NCBI GenBank assembly: GCA_029962745.1
Contig: CM057154.1
Coordinates: forward strand, 25,445,651 to 25,509,650
Reading direction: 5' to 3'
DNA: 64,000 bases
Source: Echinometra lucunter
Taxonomy: Eukaryota; Echinodermata; Echinoidea; Camarodonta; Echinometridae
Below, piece by piece: positions 21,420 through 32,814 of the stretch. The notes below the pieces were generated by a model, which saw only the letters and a program-made list of their open reading frames with translations, did no database searches and was not told the DNA's origin. Both the position numbers and the translations under genes were made by a program. Position 1 is the stretch's first letter. Every line of letters begins with the position of its first letter.

Positions 21420-22990
21420 TCAGTTTTATCATTCTCTGGCTATGGTCTTTTATTTCACAAAATTTTTTAGAACCCAATTCTCTCTAATCAAACAGATAAT
21501 TAAAGCATAGGCGCCGGAAGCGGGGGGGGGGGGGGCAGATGGGCAATTCCCCCCCCCCCCAACATCATTCAAAAGGGGGGCAAAATCGATTTTGCCCCCT
21601 ATGGCCCCCCCCCCCCCCCCCGCAAGAAAAAAAGAGAAAAATTCTGATCATAAGACTGCAATAATCCATGTAAATCGGCATATTAGTGCTCTAAAATGCA
21701 GACTTTCAGCATTCTAAAATCAAAATTGTCTTACGCTCCCTCGTAAATTAATTAGATGCACTGTTTCTCATTATTTTGAAATACCGTCTATCATCTGTGA
21801 ATAAGGGGCAGATACTTGTTTCACTCAGGGGGTAGGGGTATTTTTGCAACCCCCCCCCCCCCCTCATGACAATACAATTTGCCGTGATGTGATCAGCTTT
21901 TCTCATGTTTCTAGTCGTGTAAAAGAGCAGGTTAATTATAACACCTAAAGTTTCTCACATTGTCTCTACATGCACATGCAGATAATAGTCCTGTGTATTC
22001 CCTGTCTACCGGTGGCGGCAAGAGAAGGGACAAATTTTCTCCCTATCAAGGGGGAGGGGAATCATGTTTGCCCACCCCCCCCCCCCTCTCTCTCTCTCTC
22101 TCTCTTTACCATAATTTGGAGTATAGTACCGATAGATATCTACTATTGAGAAATGCAAGTTTTCAGCACGAAATAATCTGAATTTTCATGCACATCTGCG
22201 AAGTTGCAAAAAATCTATTTTGCCCCCACAGTGGCGCCCCCTCGCAAGACAATAAGGATTCAATTTGATGTTAAATGATGTCCAGTGAGCTTTCCTTTGC
22301 TCTAAAATACATGGCCTCCACATTCCATTTATTTCGCTCGGTCGCTACGCTCCCTCGTATAGATTAATGAAAACGTTTCTTTCAGAAAAAAATTGAGAAC
22401 GCGGTGGTACGGGGCAAGTGCTTCTCTCTGAAAAAGAGGGGGCATTTCAGAAAAAATGCTGTGGGGCATGGGCTTCCCTCTGTAAAGGGATAATACAATG
22501 TTTGTTTTGTTCTTGCCCCTCGCAAGGTTATTGGATACAAAAATTTTCACTATCATAATGGATTCCATAAATTAAAAATTTTCAACTGGGCGCAGCGTTC
22601 CAATCAAAAGTCCTATCCGGCCCTCCCCCTCACGAGTATTCTCGTATATTGGCATAAAGATGGCCGTATTTTCTCATATTTGGGCAGTGCTGAAATTTGA
22701 ATTTCCTGTACATTTTCACCACCAAAATTGTATGAAATTTGTGCGCTCGCTTCGCTCGCGCGGACAAACTTGTAAAACTGAAAAGGGCAAAAGGCGTCGG
22801 CCCCATCGCTAAAACGTGCCGGTACACCATTCGTAACCATCCCATTGCCATGCCCGATGTCTAACCTCTCACGCTATCCTATGCTACCAGCGGTGAACAA
22901 ATAATCTTGTTTCAGCTAATGACGAGAGAGAATGGGAAATAATCTATGATAACCATGATCAAATAAAGCAAAGTTTCCTTTTTATTTTCT
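21420..22990. repeat. Repeat-rich intron with nested transposon ends
   Basis: Several poly-C/G tracts flank 'GGCGCCGGAAGC' (21512) and 'GGGGGCAAAATCGATTTTG'-type sequence (21577-21600). Low-complexity (TC)n follows at 22087-22106. Motifs 'TCGCTCGGTCGCTACGCTCC' (22334) and 'GCTCGCTTCGCTCGC' (22744) belong to a motif shared by several repeats in the window. No intact gene is visible; short frames are fragmented. Confidence 0.5.
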
Positions 22991-23039
22991 TAATAAACGA
23001 TTCTAAATTCTAAACCTTGCACTTTTCTAAAGACATATG

Positions 23040-23260
23040 TATAAAAGGGTAGAAATGTGCTTGTTCGGGGGGGGGGGGGGGGGGGGAAGGGCTGTACGCT
23101 GGTAGTAAGCTTTTGATGTGGGCCCCATAAAAGGTTTTAGGTGGGCCCCCAAGATTGTTTGCCCCTCCCCCCAAGCTGGACCCCTCCGGCGCGCCTGAAT
23201 TAAAGTGAAAAAACGACACGAGCCTGAAAATCTACACACACACACACACACACACAAATC
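23040..23260. repeat. Dispersed repeat end with poly-G, and (AC)n
   Basis: This is another copy of the 'GATGTGGGCCCC'/'CCCCTCCGGCGCGCCTG' repeat (23106-23200), next to a G run at 23067-23086. An AC dinucleotide repeat occupies 23234-23256. Short frames over it are not supported. Confidence 0.6.
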
Positions 23261-23649
23261 CATAAACCGGCACAAGTGCGCACGCCGTGTTACGCGCAAT
23301 TGAGTTCTGTACAGAAAATTCAGAGGCGCGTGCTTGTGCTGGTTCGTCCGTGGATTTTTTTCTCGCGCTGTAGTGACACAACACAGCGCGACACGAGCGC
23401 TTGTGCTGGTCGTGAATTTTTGGGGGTGCGCAAAATCGTACTTGCTTTCTACACGAAGTGCCACTTTGTGGATTCTTCCTATGCTGAAACAAAATTTCTA
23501 CAAAACGACACTTGCGTTTGAAGCTTTACTGTGTCAAGATTTGAACTTAGTTTGAGTTTGATTGTTTGATTCTACATGGAAGGCGAGAGTAGATAATTGG
23601 CTTTATATCTGTGCTTGAATCATACAGCTTATTCATAACAAATGGCAAT

Positions 23650-23915
23650 GGGCATTTTTTTAAAAAAGAGATACAATCTTTAATCTTTAATCGTGACATG
23701 TTGGAAATACTACTTGATGAACTGAGAAACTTCGAATGGGATGTTTGGTCTAGCAGAAACAAAGAGGAAAGGACTGGGAGTAGAAGACTTGTAGATGGTT
23801 ATATAACCATATTGAAAAACAGAAGAGGACAAGGATGCAAAAGGGCATTTGATTTCTTATACGTCCCCGATTCATTTGAAGCAAATCAAAAGCTACTCAA
23901 ACAGACTAACTGCTC
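23650..23915 (+). CDS. CARD-like reading frame segment, possible exon
   Basis: An open frame (23611-24186, no good ATG at its start) contains DMLEILLDELRNFEWDV, then RRLVDGYITILKNRRG, then CKRAFDFLYVPDSFEANQKLL. This spacing (helix with LLDEL, basic helix with xxILxxRG, then AFxxFL...LL) resembles a CARD. CARDs pair with like domains in inflammasome-type signalling, so one between DEATH and NACHT exons is plausible. No clean splice sites were found close to the domain; the nearest good donor is 'TTCG|GTAAGG' at about 24089, inside a hairpin arm. It may be a dead exon or chance resemblance. Confidence 0.35.
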
Positions 23916-23924
23916 TTACTCTGC

Positions 23925-24340
23925 AATTATCAGTCTCTATTCACAGAATGGATTCTGGCTGTCAACTTCATATCTTTGTTTTCGGACTGTGGTACAAACA
24001 AAAACACAGAGGTGGTCTATAAAATTAATGACAGTCAAAAAATGTACCAATCAAAGTCATTCCAAATGCATGAGGCAATGGATGTTCGGTAAGGAAGTGT
24101 CAGCGCTCAAAAGGATGCCTAAGTTGTCTGAAAATGAGAGATGGCATCTTGCCAGACAGCAACCTAGACATCCTTTTGAGCGCTGACACTTTTCCATTGG
24201 GAATGACTTTGATCGGCACATGTTTTGACTATCATTAATATTTTAGACCACCTCTGTGCTTTTGTTTATACCCTACTGTCCGAAAACAAAGAGATAAGGT
24301 TGACAACCAGAAATCCATTCTGTGAATAGAGACTGCCATA
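23925..24340. repeat. Long imperfect hairpin, ~200-bp arms
   Basis: The left arm starts 'CAGTCTCTATTCACAGAATG' (about 23929) and proceeds through 'AGTGTCAGCGCTCAAAAGGA' (about 24096) to 'GTTGTCTG'. The right arm is the reverse complement, ending 'CTGTGAATAGAGACTG' (about 24336). The loop is only about 20 bases near 24140. Arms match at most positions with small indels. It is either a foldback transposon or a hairpin transcript source. No clear target duplication is seen. Confidence 0.85.
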
Positions 24341-24766
24341 TCAACAGGGATTGCTGCAACTTTTATTTTAGGGGTATTTGCGTATGAATCATCATTGTGC
24401 TAATATTCTTTATTCGATTTGAACAAATGAAATATAAAATGTTTTGAATTAAATTTTCTTTCAAATTCTGTTGAAAGCTGTCCGATACAAAAAACCATAT
24501 TTGAGCTTTGATCAAAAGACAAAGTGGTTAGTTATTTTTGTGAGGTGTGTATATATACACACTCAACCAAAAAAGTAAGCCCCCCCCCCCCCCCCCCCGT
24601 GCACTCCTTACATAATACATTGTGATTAGATAACATATACAACAGCTTTGGCAACTCTCATGGAAATAAATACATGTGAGACAATTGAGAGAATAATAGC
24701 CTAGCATGAATCAAAGTTCCCCAGAGCTGTCCTACCATTTAGGAAATTTTGCAAAGGTTGAAAAAA

Positions 24767-24838
24767 TGTCTCCGCCAGGAATCGAACCAGGGCCTTATCC
24801 TATGAACGACAATGCCTTAACCACATGACCACGGAGAC
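24767..24838 (-). tRNA. tRNA-like sequence, probable pseudogene or tRNA-derived element
   Basis: The minus strand gives a perfect 7-bp acceptor stem (GTCTCCG with CGGAGAC), discriminator A, an A-box-like 'TGGTCATGTGG' and a perfect B box 'GGTTCGATTCC'. Length is 72 nt. The T stem has one mismatch. The anticodon stem is poor (about 3 of 5 pairs), and the loop GTTCATA would give anticodon TCA, which reads UGA. A 72-nt molecule cannot be the ~90-nt selenocysteine tRNA, so this is most likely a decayed tRNA gene or a SINE head. Confidence 0.45.
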
Positions 24839-24853
24839 GGGCCAGTGGTTTCA

Positions 24854-24895
24854 GCGACTCCAAATTCGCTTAACCAACAGCGAATTTGGAGTCGC
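24854..24895. repeat. Perfect 17-bp stem hairpin, 8-nt loop
   Basis: 'GCGACTCCAAATTCGCT' (24854-24870) is followed by an 8-nt loop and its exact reverse complement (24879-24895). It begins 16 bp upstream of the 5' end of the tRNA-like sequence. It could be the end of a foldback element. Confidence 0.9.
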
Positions 24896-24919
24896 CAAAA
24901 CCATAAAAACCAATGACTT

Positions 24920-25025
24920 CAGGGGCTCCGTCCCCTCCCACCAGGGGCCCTACAGTCTCCGGACTCCGCCAGTTTGGGTGGCAGCCCCCCCCCCCAACAG
25001 AAACGTTTCGTGGCCTCTGCTGTAA
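24920..25025. repeat. Dispersed repeat, uninterrupted relative of the 28.85/32.65-kb target
   Basis: The order 'GGGGCTCCGTCCCC', 'CCAGTTTGGGTGGCAGCCC', C run, 'CGTTTCGTGGCCTCTG' parallels the sequence that flanks the 3.7-kb element (28845-28912 and 32638-32685). It therefore shows what that target looked like before insertion. Confidence 0.55.
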
Positions 25026-25488
25026 GGGTGTAGAAAGAGGTAACCCTATACCAGGGTTATAGGGAACATATTGTCTAGAATCTAGCCTCAGATCATTATG
25101 GAAAAAAGGCAAAATACGTTAAGATGAAATACAGTTTGAGACATTTCGTGCACTCCGGTATTCTATTCAATCCACTGATCAGGATTATAACGAATTTGTG
25201 CCTCGGAATTATGAACCATTCGCAAAAAGGGAAATACATGGACAAGCGCCCTTGTACATGTATTTCATTAAGAAAGATGAATTTTACCTCATGAATTTTA
25301 TTGAGGAATATACCTCGTGAAATTTTTCTTTAATAAAACCTGTCTCGAACTGGACCCCTCGGAAGACTAACGACTGTGCTGTAATGGCACAGGTGAGCAG
25401 GATGATCCTTCCAGTATCATTTCCTTATGTCATCATTAATGTTATTATTTACATGTTTCTCATAAATATTTTGTAAATAAAATGAAAG
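25026..25488. other. Presumed intron, no gene seen
   Basis: AT-rich sequence upstream of the NACHT exon. A short inverted repeat 'CCCTATA...TATAGGG' lies at 25043-25064. No domain or conserved frame is visible. Confidence 0.5.
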
Positions 25489-26975
25489 AAAAAACATCCA
25501 ACCCTCATATGTCATTATATGAAGTCAAAACATCACCTATCGACCCCGCATCACGAACATGGTTACAGCACATCTACGTCAGTCTCATCTTAATGCTGGG
25601 ATTAAGAGGAGAAAAGGAGGAGGAAATAGATTACAACGGTCTATTCAAGATGATCAAAACAAAAGCACAATTAGGACTCGAAACACGCTTTGCTTTCCTT
25701 GGAGAAGCTGGTGTTGGAAAATCGACCCTGTTTGCCAAGATAGCCCTGGATTGGACTGAGGGTAGAATTCTGCAAGAGATTGATCTCCTTTTCCTGGAAT
25801 CGTTTCGAGAGATTGAAGAACAAAAATACTTTGGGGATATTGTCATGAATCACTTACCAGATGACATGAACACAGAAGGTGAACAAGTGGATAAATACAT
25901 CAGGGAAAATCAAAGAAAGGTCCTTATTTTATTGGACGGACTGGACGAGGCAAAAATTGATATCAAACGACCTAACCGCGATGACGCTGTTGCATCGATG
26001 ATAAGAGGAGAGAGATTCACTAACACCCCAATCCTCATCACCTCCCGTCCTTTTGGAGCTGATCAGATCATGAGTATCATGGAGGTCAATAAGCAGTACA
26101 CATATGTCAAGATTAAGGGTTTCTCAAAGAAAAACATGTCGACATATATTAAGCAGTATTTCAAAGATGACTTAGACTCTGCTTCTAGTCTCATTATGTT
26201 CATGAATACAAATCGTATTGTATCTGAGCACATGGCACCTTTCCCAATATTTTGCTGCATGCTATGTTACATGTGGAAAGAGCCATCTGGGAGGGAAACC
26301 ATTCAGACTATGAGAACATTTTCACAACTCTTAAACCGTCTTGTGTTTTCACTTAAAGAGCATTATTCTTCTAAACAAGATGAGAGTGACTATAGCATGC
26401 ACATGGAAAAAGCTGATGAAAGTATGAGAGAGCTGAGTTGTGTAGCGTTTCATGGACTACTAGAAAAACAGCTGATATTTGACGAAGAACAAATCGGACC
26501 GTGCATGAATGCTGCAATGACCGCATGTGAAGTTGGAATTCTCAGCAAGGAAGAGACGTTGGCACCACTAAAAATCAGAGAAAGGGAGCGGAAACGCTTC
26601 ATCCAGGAATTCTCTTTCCCTCACAAGCTGTTTCAAGAATTCACTGCAAGTTCCTATCTTGAATCGCTCTTCTGCCAGGATCGTCCGCACTTTGACAAAA
26701 TACTGACAGACAAGCTGATACAAGACTACAAGGAATTCAGATATGTCTTGTATTTTACCGCAGCACGTGAAGAAGTTGGAAAGAGGGTGATGGAAGTGTT
26801 GTGCGAAAAAGTTGATGACATGGATTTCATCATGGAGGTTGCTTATGAATGTCATGATCGAGAAGCCATCGATCCTGCCAGGAATCTTTTGAAGATTAAG
26901 ACTGATCTTAAACTCTTAACCTACGAAAATCACTTTGCTGGATATATCTTCACACTGGAAACATTAGGGGAAAAG
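25489..26975 (+). CDS. NACHT-domain exon of the NLR
   Basis: A single long open exon encodes a STAND-class NTPase. Counting from an in-frame ATG at 25482, Walker A is GEAGVGKST (74-82, Lys80), Walker B is VLILLDGLDEA (147-157, Asp152, Asp155, Glu156), sensor 1 is ILITSRP (184-190, Arg189), and the winged-helix motif is FSFPHKLFQEF (376-386, His380). All key residues for ATP binding and oligomerisation switching are present. Entry is probably by splicing after 'AATGAAAG' at 25488, in phase 1, which fits the DEATH exon; initiation at the ATG itself is an alternative. The exit donor is 'GAAAAG|GTAGTG' after 26975, phase 0; without splicing the frame stops at 26985-26987. The domain ends in a winged helix and helical region and the LRRs follow in later exons. 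Cytosolic; no signal or membrane segment. Confidence 0.9.
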
Positions 26976-27084
26976 GTAGTGCGTTGAATTAAATAGATTA
27001 TGGCACTTCTTATGTTCATAAATTTATCGAATTATAATTTCAATTGTGTCATGAAAATGTAATCCGCATGCGATGCCAAATTTG

Positions 27085-27117
<33 letters not shown>

Positions 27118-28058
27118 TACTTCAGCCCTGTACATGCTAATAGGAATCGTACTATTTATTTATTATCTCGTATAACGAACCCATGCAGACTACCATTTGT
27201 AACTGGGAGGTTTAATCAATCTTAAGCCCACCACACTCGCTAAACGATCGGTCTGCTATACGAATTTGGAGAAATTTGTTACTTTAACAACACTTGATAA
27301 GAACATTCATGCAAAATCCTAATGATCAAAATTTTGAATTGTCATGATTTCGGGCTATTGAGAGCTTCCTTGTAGAAGAAAAAGCAGGGTCAAATTGTGA
27401 CTCGAAGTGACGTTGAAATCATAATCCTAATAGTCTTTGATTGCCTAAGATTTGAACCCGATCTAGTTTCACTTCGTATTTAATGCAAAATGCGTTTCAT
27501 TTTCAAATTAGGTCAGGGTCGAAACGTATGATGAGCCGTATGTGGCCTTAACGCGATGACAATTCCTCTTATTGCATTGACCATGTTGACGTTCAAGTGC
27601 TACACGCTTCAAGATTTCCATGAACACGATGAAGGAATGAAAAGTATTATGTCCAAGACCCCCCCCCCCAAAAAAAAAAGAAGGATAAAGAAAAGAAATT
27701 ATCAAAATAAAAACGGAACGCAGATAAAAAAAAAAAAAGCTCACCATCCAGATGATCTACAAAAAACACGAATTGTAATCGCACTGGAAGTTATAGTTAT
27801 TCACCGTCCGATTAAATATTATACACCACTTTTCTGCATCTGTCTGTTTTTGTAATTACCTCCATAAAAGAATGCTTGCAATAGGGCAATCAGACAGAAT
27901 TCTCAGATGAAAGTCCTTTTAACATAGTAGAAGAAACATAGCTTTTGATTGTTCCACAATTATTCATTGAGTCGTATGCGTTTGTTTGTTTGTTTGTTTG
28001 TTTGTTTGTTTTTAAAAAAAGATCAAATGCTAACAATATCATTTAATTTGTATAACAG
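26976..28058. other. Intron between NACHT and hinge/LRR exons
   Basis: It contains a (GA)n microsatellite at 27089-27117, a C run and A runs at 27660-27680 and 27726-27738, and a (GTTT)n repeat at 27979-28012. No gene or element with clear ends is seen. The 3' end 'TTTGTATAACAG' is a plausible acceptor. Confidence 0.6.
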
Positions 28059-28253
28059 GAGAGAAAATGTTCTTCGGTTGCTGAAAAATTGGCCGTTGAC
28101 ATGCCCATCAAGGATCACGCATTAGCAGCAATTGGTCTCTGTTCACTGCAGGACTTACGATCGCTGACCATATATGAGTTTAGTGTCCTGCATACCCGGT
28201 ACCTGAATGACGACTTCTACACAGGAATGTTTGCTGCAGCGTCACTGTCAAAG
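28059..28253 (+). CDS. Hinge/first LRR exon of the NLR
   Basis: A 195-nt phase 0-0 exon runs from 'TATAACAG|GAGAGA' to 'TCAAAG|GTACCT'. It encodes 65 residues: ERKCSSVAEKLAVD, then CSLQDLRSLTIYEFSVLH (an LRR), then YLNDDFYTGMFAAASLSK. It joins in frame to the NACHT exon (both phase 0). The next LRR exon in phase 0 in the window is at 51408. Confidence 0.7.
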
Positions 28254-28904
28254 GTACCTGATTTTTCTTATTTTAACTTGAATGATATTAACTGATATCA
28301 GCTTTCGCGGATGTCAGATTTTGACTATACTGTACAGCGGTAACAAGAATTCATGCGTATACTTAATAGAGATAACCATGATAAATATAAAAATGGTCTA
28401 ACTCACCGGTTTTTCAACGATCATTTTAGAAGTTGTAGAAAATTGTGAGTGATTATTGTCACCATTCCTTGACCAATGCATTCTACTTGTTGCTCTATCA
28501 AAACACCATAGATTACATTTTATGATTGAATTTGAATACTCCGAATCATCATCATGAAAGTAAAAACATGAAGGCTCAAAGTTTTCCTTTTTATTCTTTA
28601 AGTAAAAGTTCATGTTATCAATTATCTTTGGTTTATTGGAACTTCCATTTTTGAACTCCTGTATTTTCTTCATTAATAAAAATGTAATGAGTATTGAATA
28701 TATTTGACATCTTTTTTTTCATCATCGTTTTAAGTTGATGCTAATCAAGAGAGGCCACGGAAGCTTGGGAGCCCACAATTTCTGCCAAAAATAATATCTA
28801 AATTGTAAATTGCTCATTTCATTGGCTTGAAAAACCATTAACAAAGGGGGCTTCAGGAGGCAGAGCCCCCAGAACCCTCGCAAGGGCACTCCACCTGTTT
28901 GGGT
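28254..28904. other. Intron segment with part of a dispersed repeat
   Basis: A 91-residue minus-strand frame (28398-28673) shows no recognised domain and no conservation elsewhere in the window. The end (28845-28904) is the left half of a repeat split by the next element. Confidence 0.5.
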
Positions 28905-28912
28905 GTCAGCAC

Positions 28913-31900
28913 CACTGGCGTACTGGAGGGGGGGGGGGGGGGGGCTTGGGGCGTCAGCCCCCCCCCCCCCAAAAAAAAAAAAAATAAATTTCAACCATGG
29001 TTCATTTTCAATTTTATGTTAGTGATATCACGCGAATTTCATTATTTCTCCCTAGACTACCTTTCTACTGTTGGGCCAAAACCACTAAAAATGTACAATT
29101 AGCCAAAAAAACGTGTCGCACGTGTTTGATTGCGAATATGTTAATATCAGATTACAAGAAAATGACTTTAGTCATAAAACCTCTCAAAATATGTGATGGA
29201 CTATAACTTCAGAAAATTTTAGCATTCAAACATGTTTTTTGAGAAATTATTATGTTTTAAGTACTCTCGTCCTGGGAAAAACTGCATGTCGCAAATGAAT
29301 AATTTAACATATCTTGCGATGTTTTAAAAAACAAGGATGCTTTTATTCTTAGATACTGGCATAGAAAAATAGACTGTGATATATGTGTGCAAGATAACAT
29401 AATATTCAGGTATTGTACACATGTAAAAATAAACATTTTCGCAATAGAAATTTGTCGCCAAGGTCAGTGAAACCTACGTTACCTTTAGAATGAATCTCTG
29501 ATATACCACCTTTTCCCAAGTTTTATTTTCTGCTTCTTTCAATGTAATCACTCACTGATATCCTATCTACAGTTTATTAAAGTTTGCAGCGATGTGTGTA
29601 GATCCATTTTCGTAGAAAAGGAAGCTCATAAGAAGAGCTGAGGCATGTGTTTTTAAGCCAGTATGGATAAGAAATGTAACATACGTTGCCGTCAGTATCA
29701 GAATTGAACAACGACTGACAACAGAAAAGCTGTCAAACGAAAAGGGTTTGTCAATCCTGTCAATTTTAAGGGATTATAATTGCATCTGTGGCCTTACATC
29801 ATTTCCGTAAATCCACTTAATGCTTAAATGAAACATACGTTACCGAAACATACGTTACTGGTCATTTATCATTTACAGATAAATTCGGTAAAATCTTAAC
29901 TGTACGCTTGTCAACTATTGTATTACCTAGCGCCACCACATTAAAGAGACGCTATAAGGCCAATAATGCCAGTCTACAATCTTATGGTAACGTAGGTTTC
30001 TTTAACCAAATAATTGAAGAAAAGCGGCAGTGACATGAGATGAACATTTCTTGGGTGGCTTTTTGTAGTAATCAACATGTGTCTAAGCTTAAGAGTTGTA
30101 AAGTGATAATAACATCTTCAAAACGTCTTCAAGGCAGGATCTCGATCCCTTTGTGTTAAAAATGGTAACGTAGGTTACGAAATAAATTGTGGAAGGCTAT
30201 CACATCTGAATCTTCATTTTTCACTCAATATTCATTTTTATTGTAAATTCTCTTTTTCCAAAAATCTGTTTTCATTATCACATAAAGGTCAATCGACGAA
30301 AGGAACATGGGGGAGGGGGAGAGAGCTCAAATTCAAGCAGAATATAGGAACAGAAACAAAGAAAAACTGAAGCCATGTTCCGATAGCAGAATGTGAGAAC
30401 AGGAAAGCAAGAGAAGAGATATAAGCAGATTAAAGAAGACAATACAAAAGAGCAAAACAAAAAAGAAAGAAAAATAATAACAAAAAATAAAAAATAAACT
30501 TTTGAAAGGCTACATGAAGAGGATTATATTGATCTGCTTAATGATGCAGAGGAAAAGAGATTTTGATCACTACCTCGAGGGTTTTGCGTATCTAATTATC
30601 ATGATTATTGTTACTTATAAGAAACGTACGTTACTGCTTTTAAAGTGACATACGGTTCCTTAGTGATACCAAAATAGACATTATTGGGTGATTATGTATG
30701 TAAGATAAGTTCTGTGAAAATCCTAATGAAAAGAATAGCTAGAGTTTGAAATAAAGAAAAACAGGGAAATGGAAATTGGTTATACACAACCCGATCTTTC
30801 TGATTTGCTTGGCTTATATCATGCTTATTACATAATTAAACATGCTACTAATTATCATTTTTATGTACGAACACGTCGTCCTCACTTTGGAATGAGAATT
30901 TTGTATCTACATAGTGTAGTTGTAAGTGTTAATATTGGGTTACTTACTAAAACCGCTATACTTTCTTAGGTTATTGTTGATTGTTAAGTTTTGGTAACAT
31001 ACATGACTGCTTAAGTGAAACATACGTTACCATTATTAAACACTGAAATAAGTTCCTTATGATATTGTAAGAGATATTGATTAATTTATGTCTGACAAAT
31101 ACATCAATATGGAAAATTTAGGTAAATTGATATGACGTATATGTTGAAATTTTCAACATATATACCAAACAATATTATTGAATCCACATGCGTGCGCAGA
31201 TTCTTCCACATTTGTTAATAATGAATTCAAATTGATTTGAAATATTCACATGAAAGGAAAATTGAGAAATTTCCTTGGCATTAGAGTTGTCTCAGGAACA
31301 GTACAGATATTGAGGAAAAGTTAGTAGAAAAGTGCATTCCTTAGCTAACTTAATGATGTAGACAAGACTGAGGGAGAAGTAACGTATGTTACACCAGCAG
31401 AAAATCGCCTCTTCACTTTGATTAGTTCTGCAATAAAAAGTTCACAATATTACGTGCTCATATTTTTTATTTTCAAAATTCATATTGTCATTTTCATTTT
31501 TAGTCTTCTTAGCTATTTTGAGAAAAGTTGAATTTTCCGAAATTCTAACTTCCCAATTGTACATTAGGTAACGCATTAGCAATTTCCCAAATAGCATGCA
31601 TAGCAAGGCAGAAAACACACACAATATCAATACTAATGTGTTTTATGATACATCACTTGGTTTAATCTGTTTATCTGACAATGGATTCAAACTTTGATAA
31701 TGAATACTCTTAGATTTACCAAAACTAGACACGGGCTATAAGATTGTAGTCCCAAATAGTGTTCTTTTACAGAGTTGCAAACCATCTGACTGCAAAAAGC
31801 TCCCTCTACTATGGGAAGGCGATGGGGGCGGTCGCACCCTCCAAAACGCTAACAAAAAAGAAAGAAAAAACAAGAAAAAATAGAATGACAAAAAGCAGGA

Positions 31901-32637
31901 GCGGGAAAAGAAAAAGGTAAGAGCCGGACAAGGAACAATTCAAAGAAACGTCGGAGCTTCCCCCCTGCACCCTCCCCCCTAGGGAGCGCGCTTCGCGTGC
32001 TCACTACCGCACCCCGCCCCCAAATGAAATCCTAGCTACGCCACTGTGGGAGTGGAACCCTGGTACCCCACCGCGTCACACCCTCTCCATGCTCGACCTT
32101 TTTATTTCATAGTGTCTTTGTCTGTATTATTAACATAAGCATGATAAGTAATAAAGTATTTTTTGTAACGCTGGCATTTGTTTGAAACTTGCAAAGATTA
32201 TTTGGGATGCATGTTTTCATAATCATGTTTCCAAATTCATGAAAAATATCCTTTTCCCGACGGTAGATTCATGACACGCTTATCCATAATAGTACATGTC
32301 ATCAAATTTGATGTTGCCTACTGCATGCATTCTACTTCAAATGTTTATTTTTCATGATATTTACTTCTTTTGTTGGAAATGAGAAAAAAAAAATTGAACT
32401 GAACTGAAGTTGGAATTTCTTTTTCAGGTTTTGCAGATTGCACATTTTTAAGTCGAAAAAATGAAGAAAAAAAATCTCCGTATTGTGAGGGGGGTACCCT
32501 CGGCTCGGTCGCTACACTCCTTCAGGATTGGTCGATTCGCTCCTCGCAAAGATTGAGCCCCCTACCCCCACCCCCCCCCCCAAAAAAAAATAAAAATATA
32601 TATATATATATATATATTTTGGCTCATTACGCCGCTG
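28913..32637. mobile_element. 3.7-kb hAT-like element with perfect 8-bp TSD, no transposase
   Basis: The left end 'CACTGGCGTACTGGAGG' and right end '...GGCTCATTACGCCGCTG' form short TIRs. The flanks are GTCAGCAC at 28905-28912 and 32638-32645, a perfect 8-bp target duplication as made by hAT transposases. The target is itself a repeat whose uninterrupted relative is at 24920-25025. The outer ~200 bp and ~300 bp match the short element at 15790-16675. The interior (about 29.2-31.5 kb) is AT-rich, has no transposase frame, and carries a repeated 14-bp motif. A second nested hAT-type end ('CCTAGCTACGCCACTG') lies near 32030-32045. It sits inside the large NLR intron. Confidence 0.8.
29465..31393. 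repeat. Interspersed GAAACATACGTTAC-type motif array
   Basis: Near-identical 14-15 bp motifs occur in both orientations near 29470, 29677, 29830, 29845, 29986, 30163, 30621, 30993, 31017 and 31379 (for example GAAACATACGTTAC, GGTAACGTAGGTTTC, AGTAACGTATGTTAC). Two copies at 29830 and 29845 are adjacent, and the last is nearly palindromic. They are confined to the interior of the 3.7-kb element and absent from its short relative. Confidence 0.75.
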
Positions 32638-32814
32638 GTCAGCACCCCCCTCTCCAAAAATATTTCGCGGCCCCTGATCGATATTGAATAGGTCGAAAAT
32701 GAACACGAAAGAAATTTCTTTTTAAAACCTACATGATCATAAAGCGTCTATAAAAATATGTTGAGATAACATTCTGGTATGTTATATGACATTTGTTTCA
32801 TTAAAAAAAAAACA

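Noticed and set aside
24767..24838. Selenocysteine or opal-suppressor tRNA (anticodon TCA)
   Set aside because: The molecule is 72 nt, lacks the long variable arm and extended acceptor of tRNA-Sec, and the anticodon stem is poorly paired.
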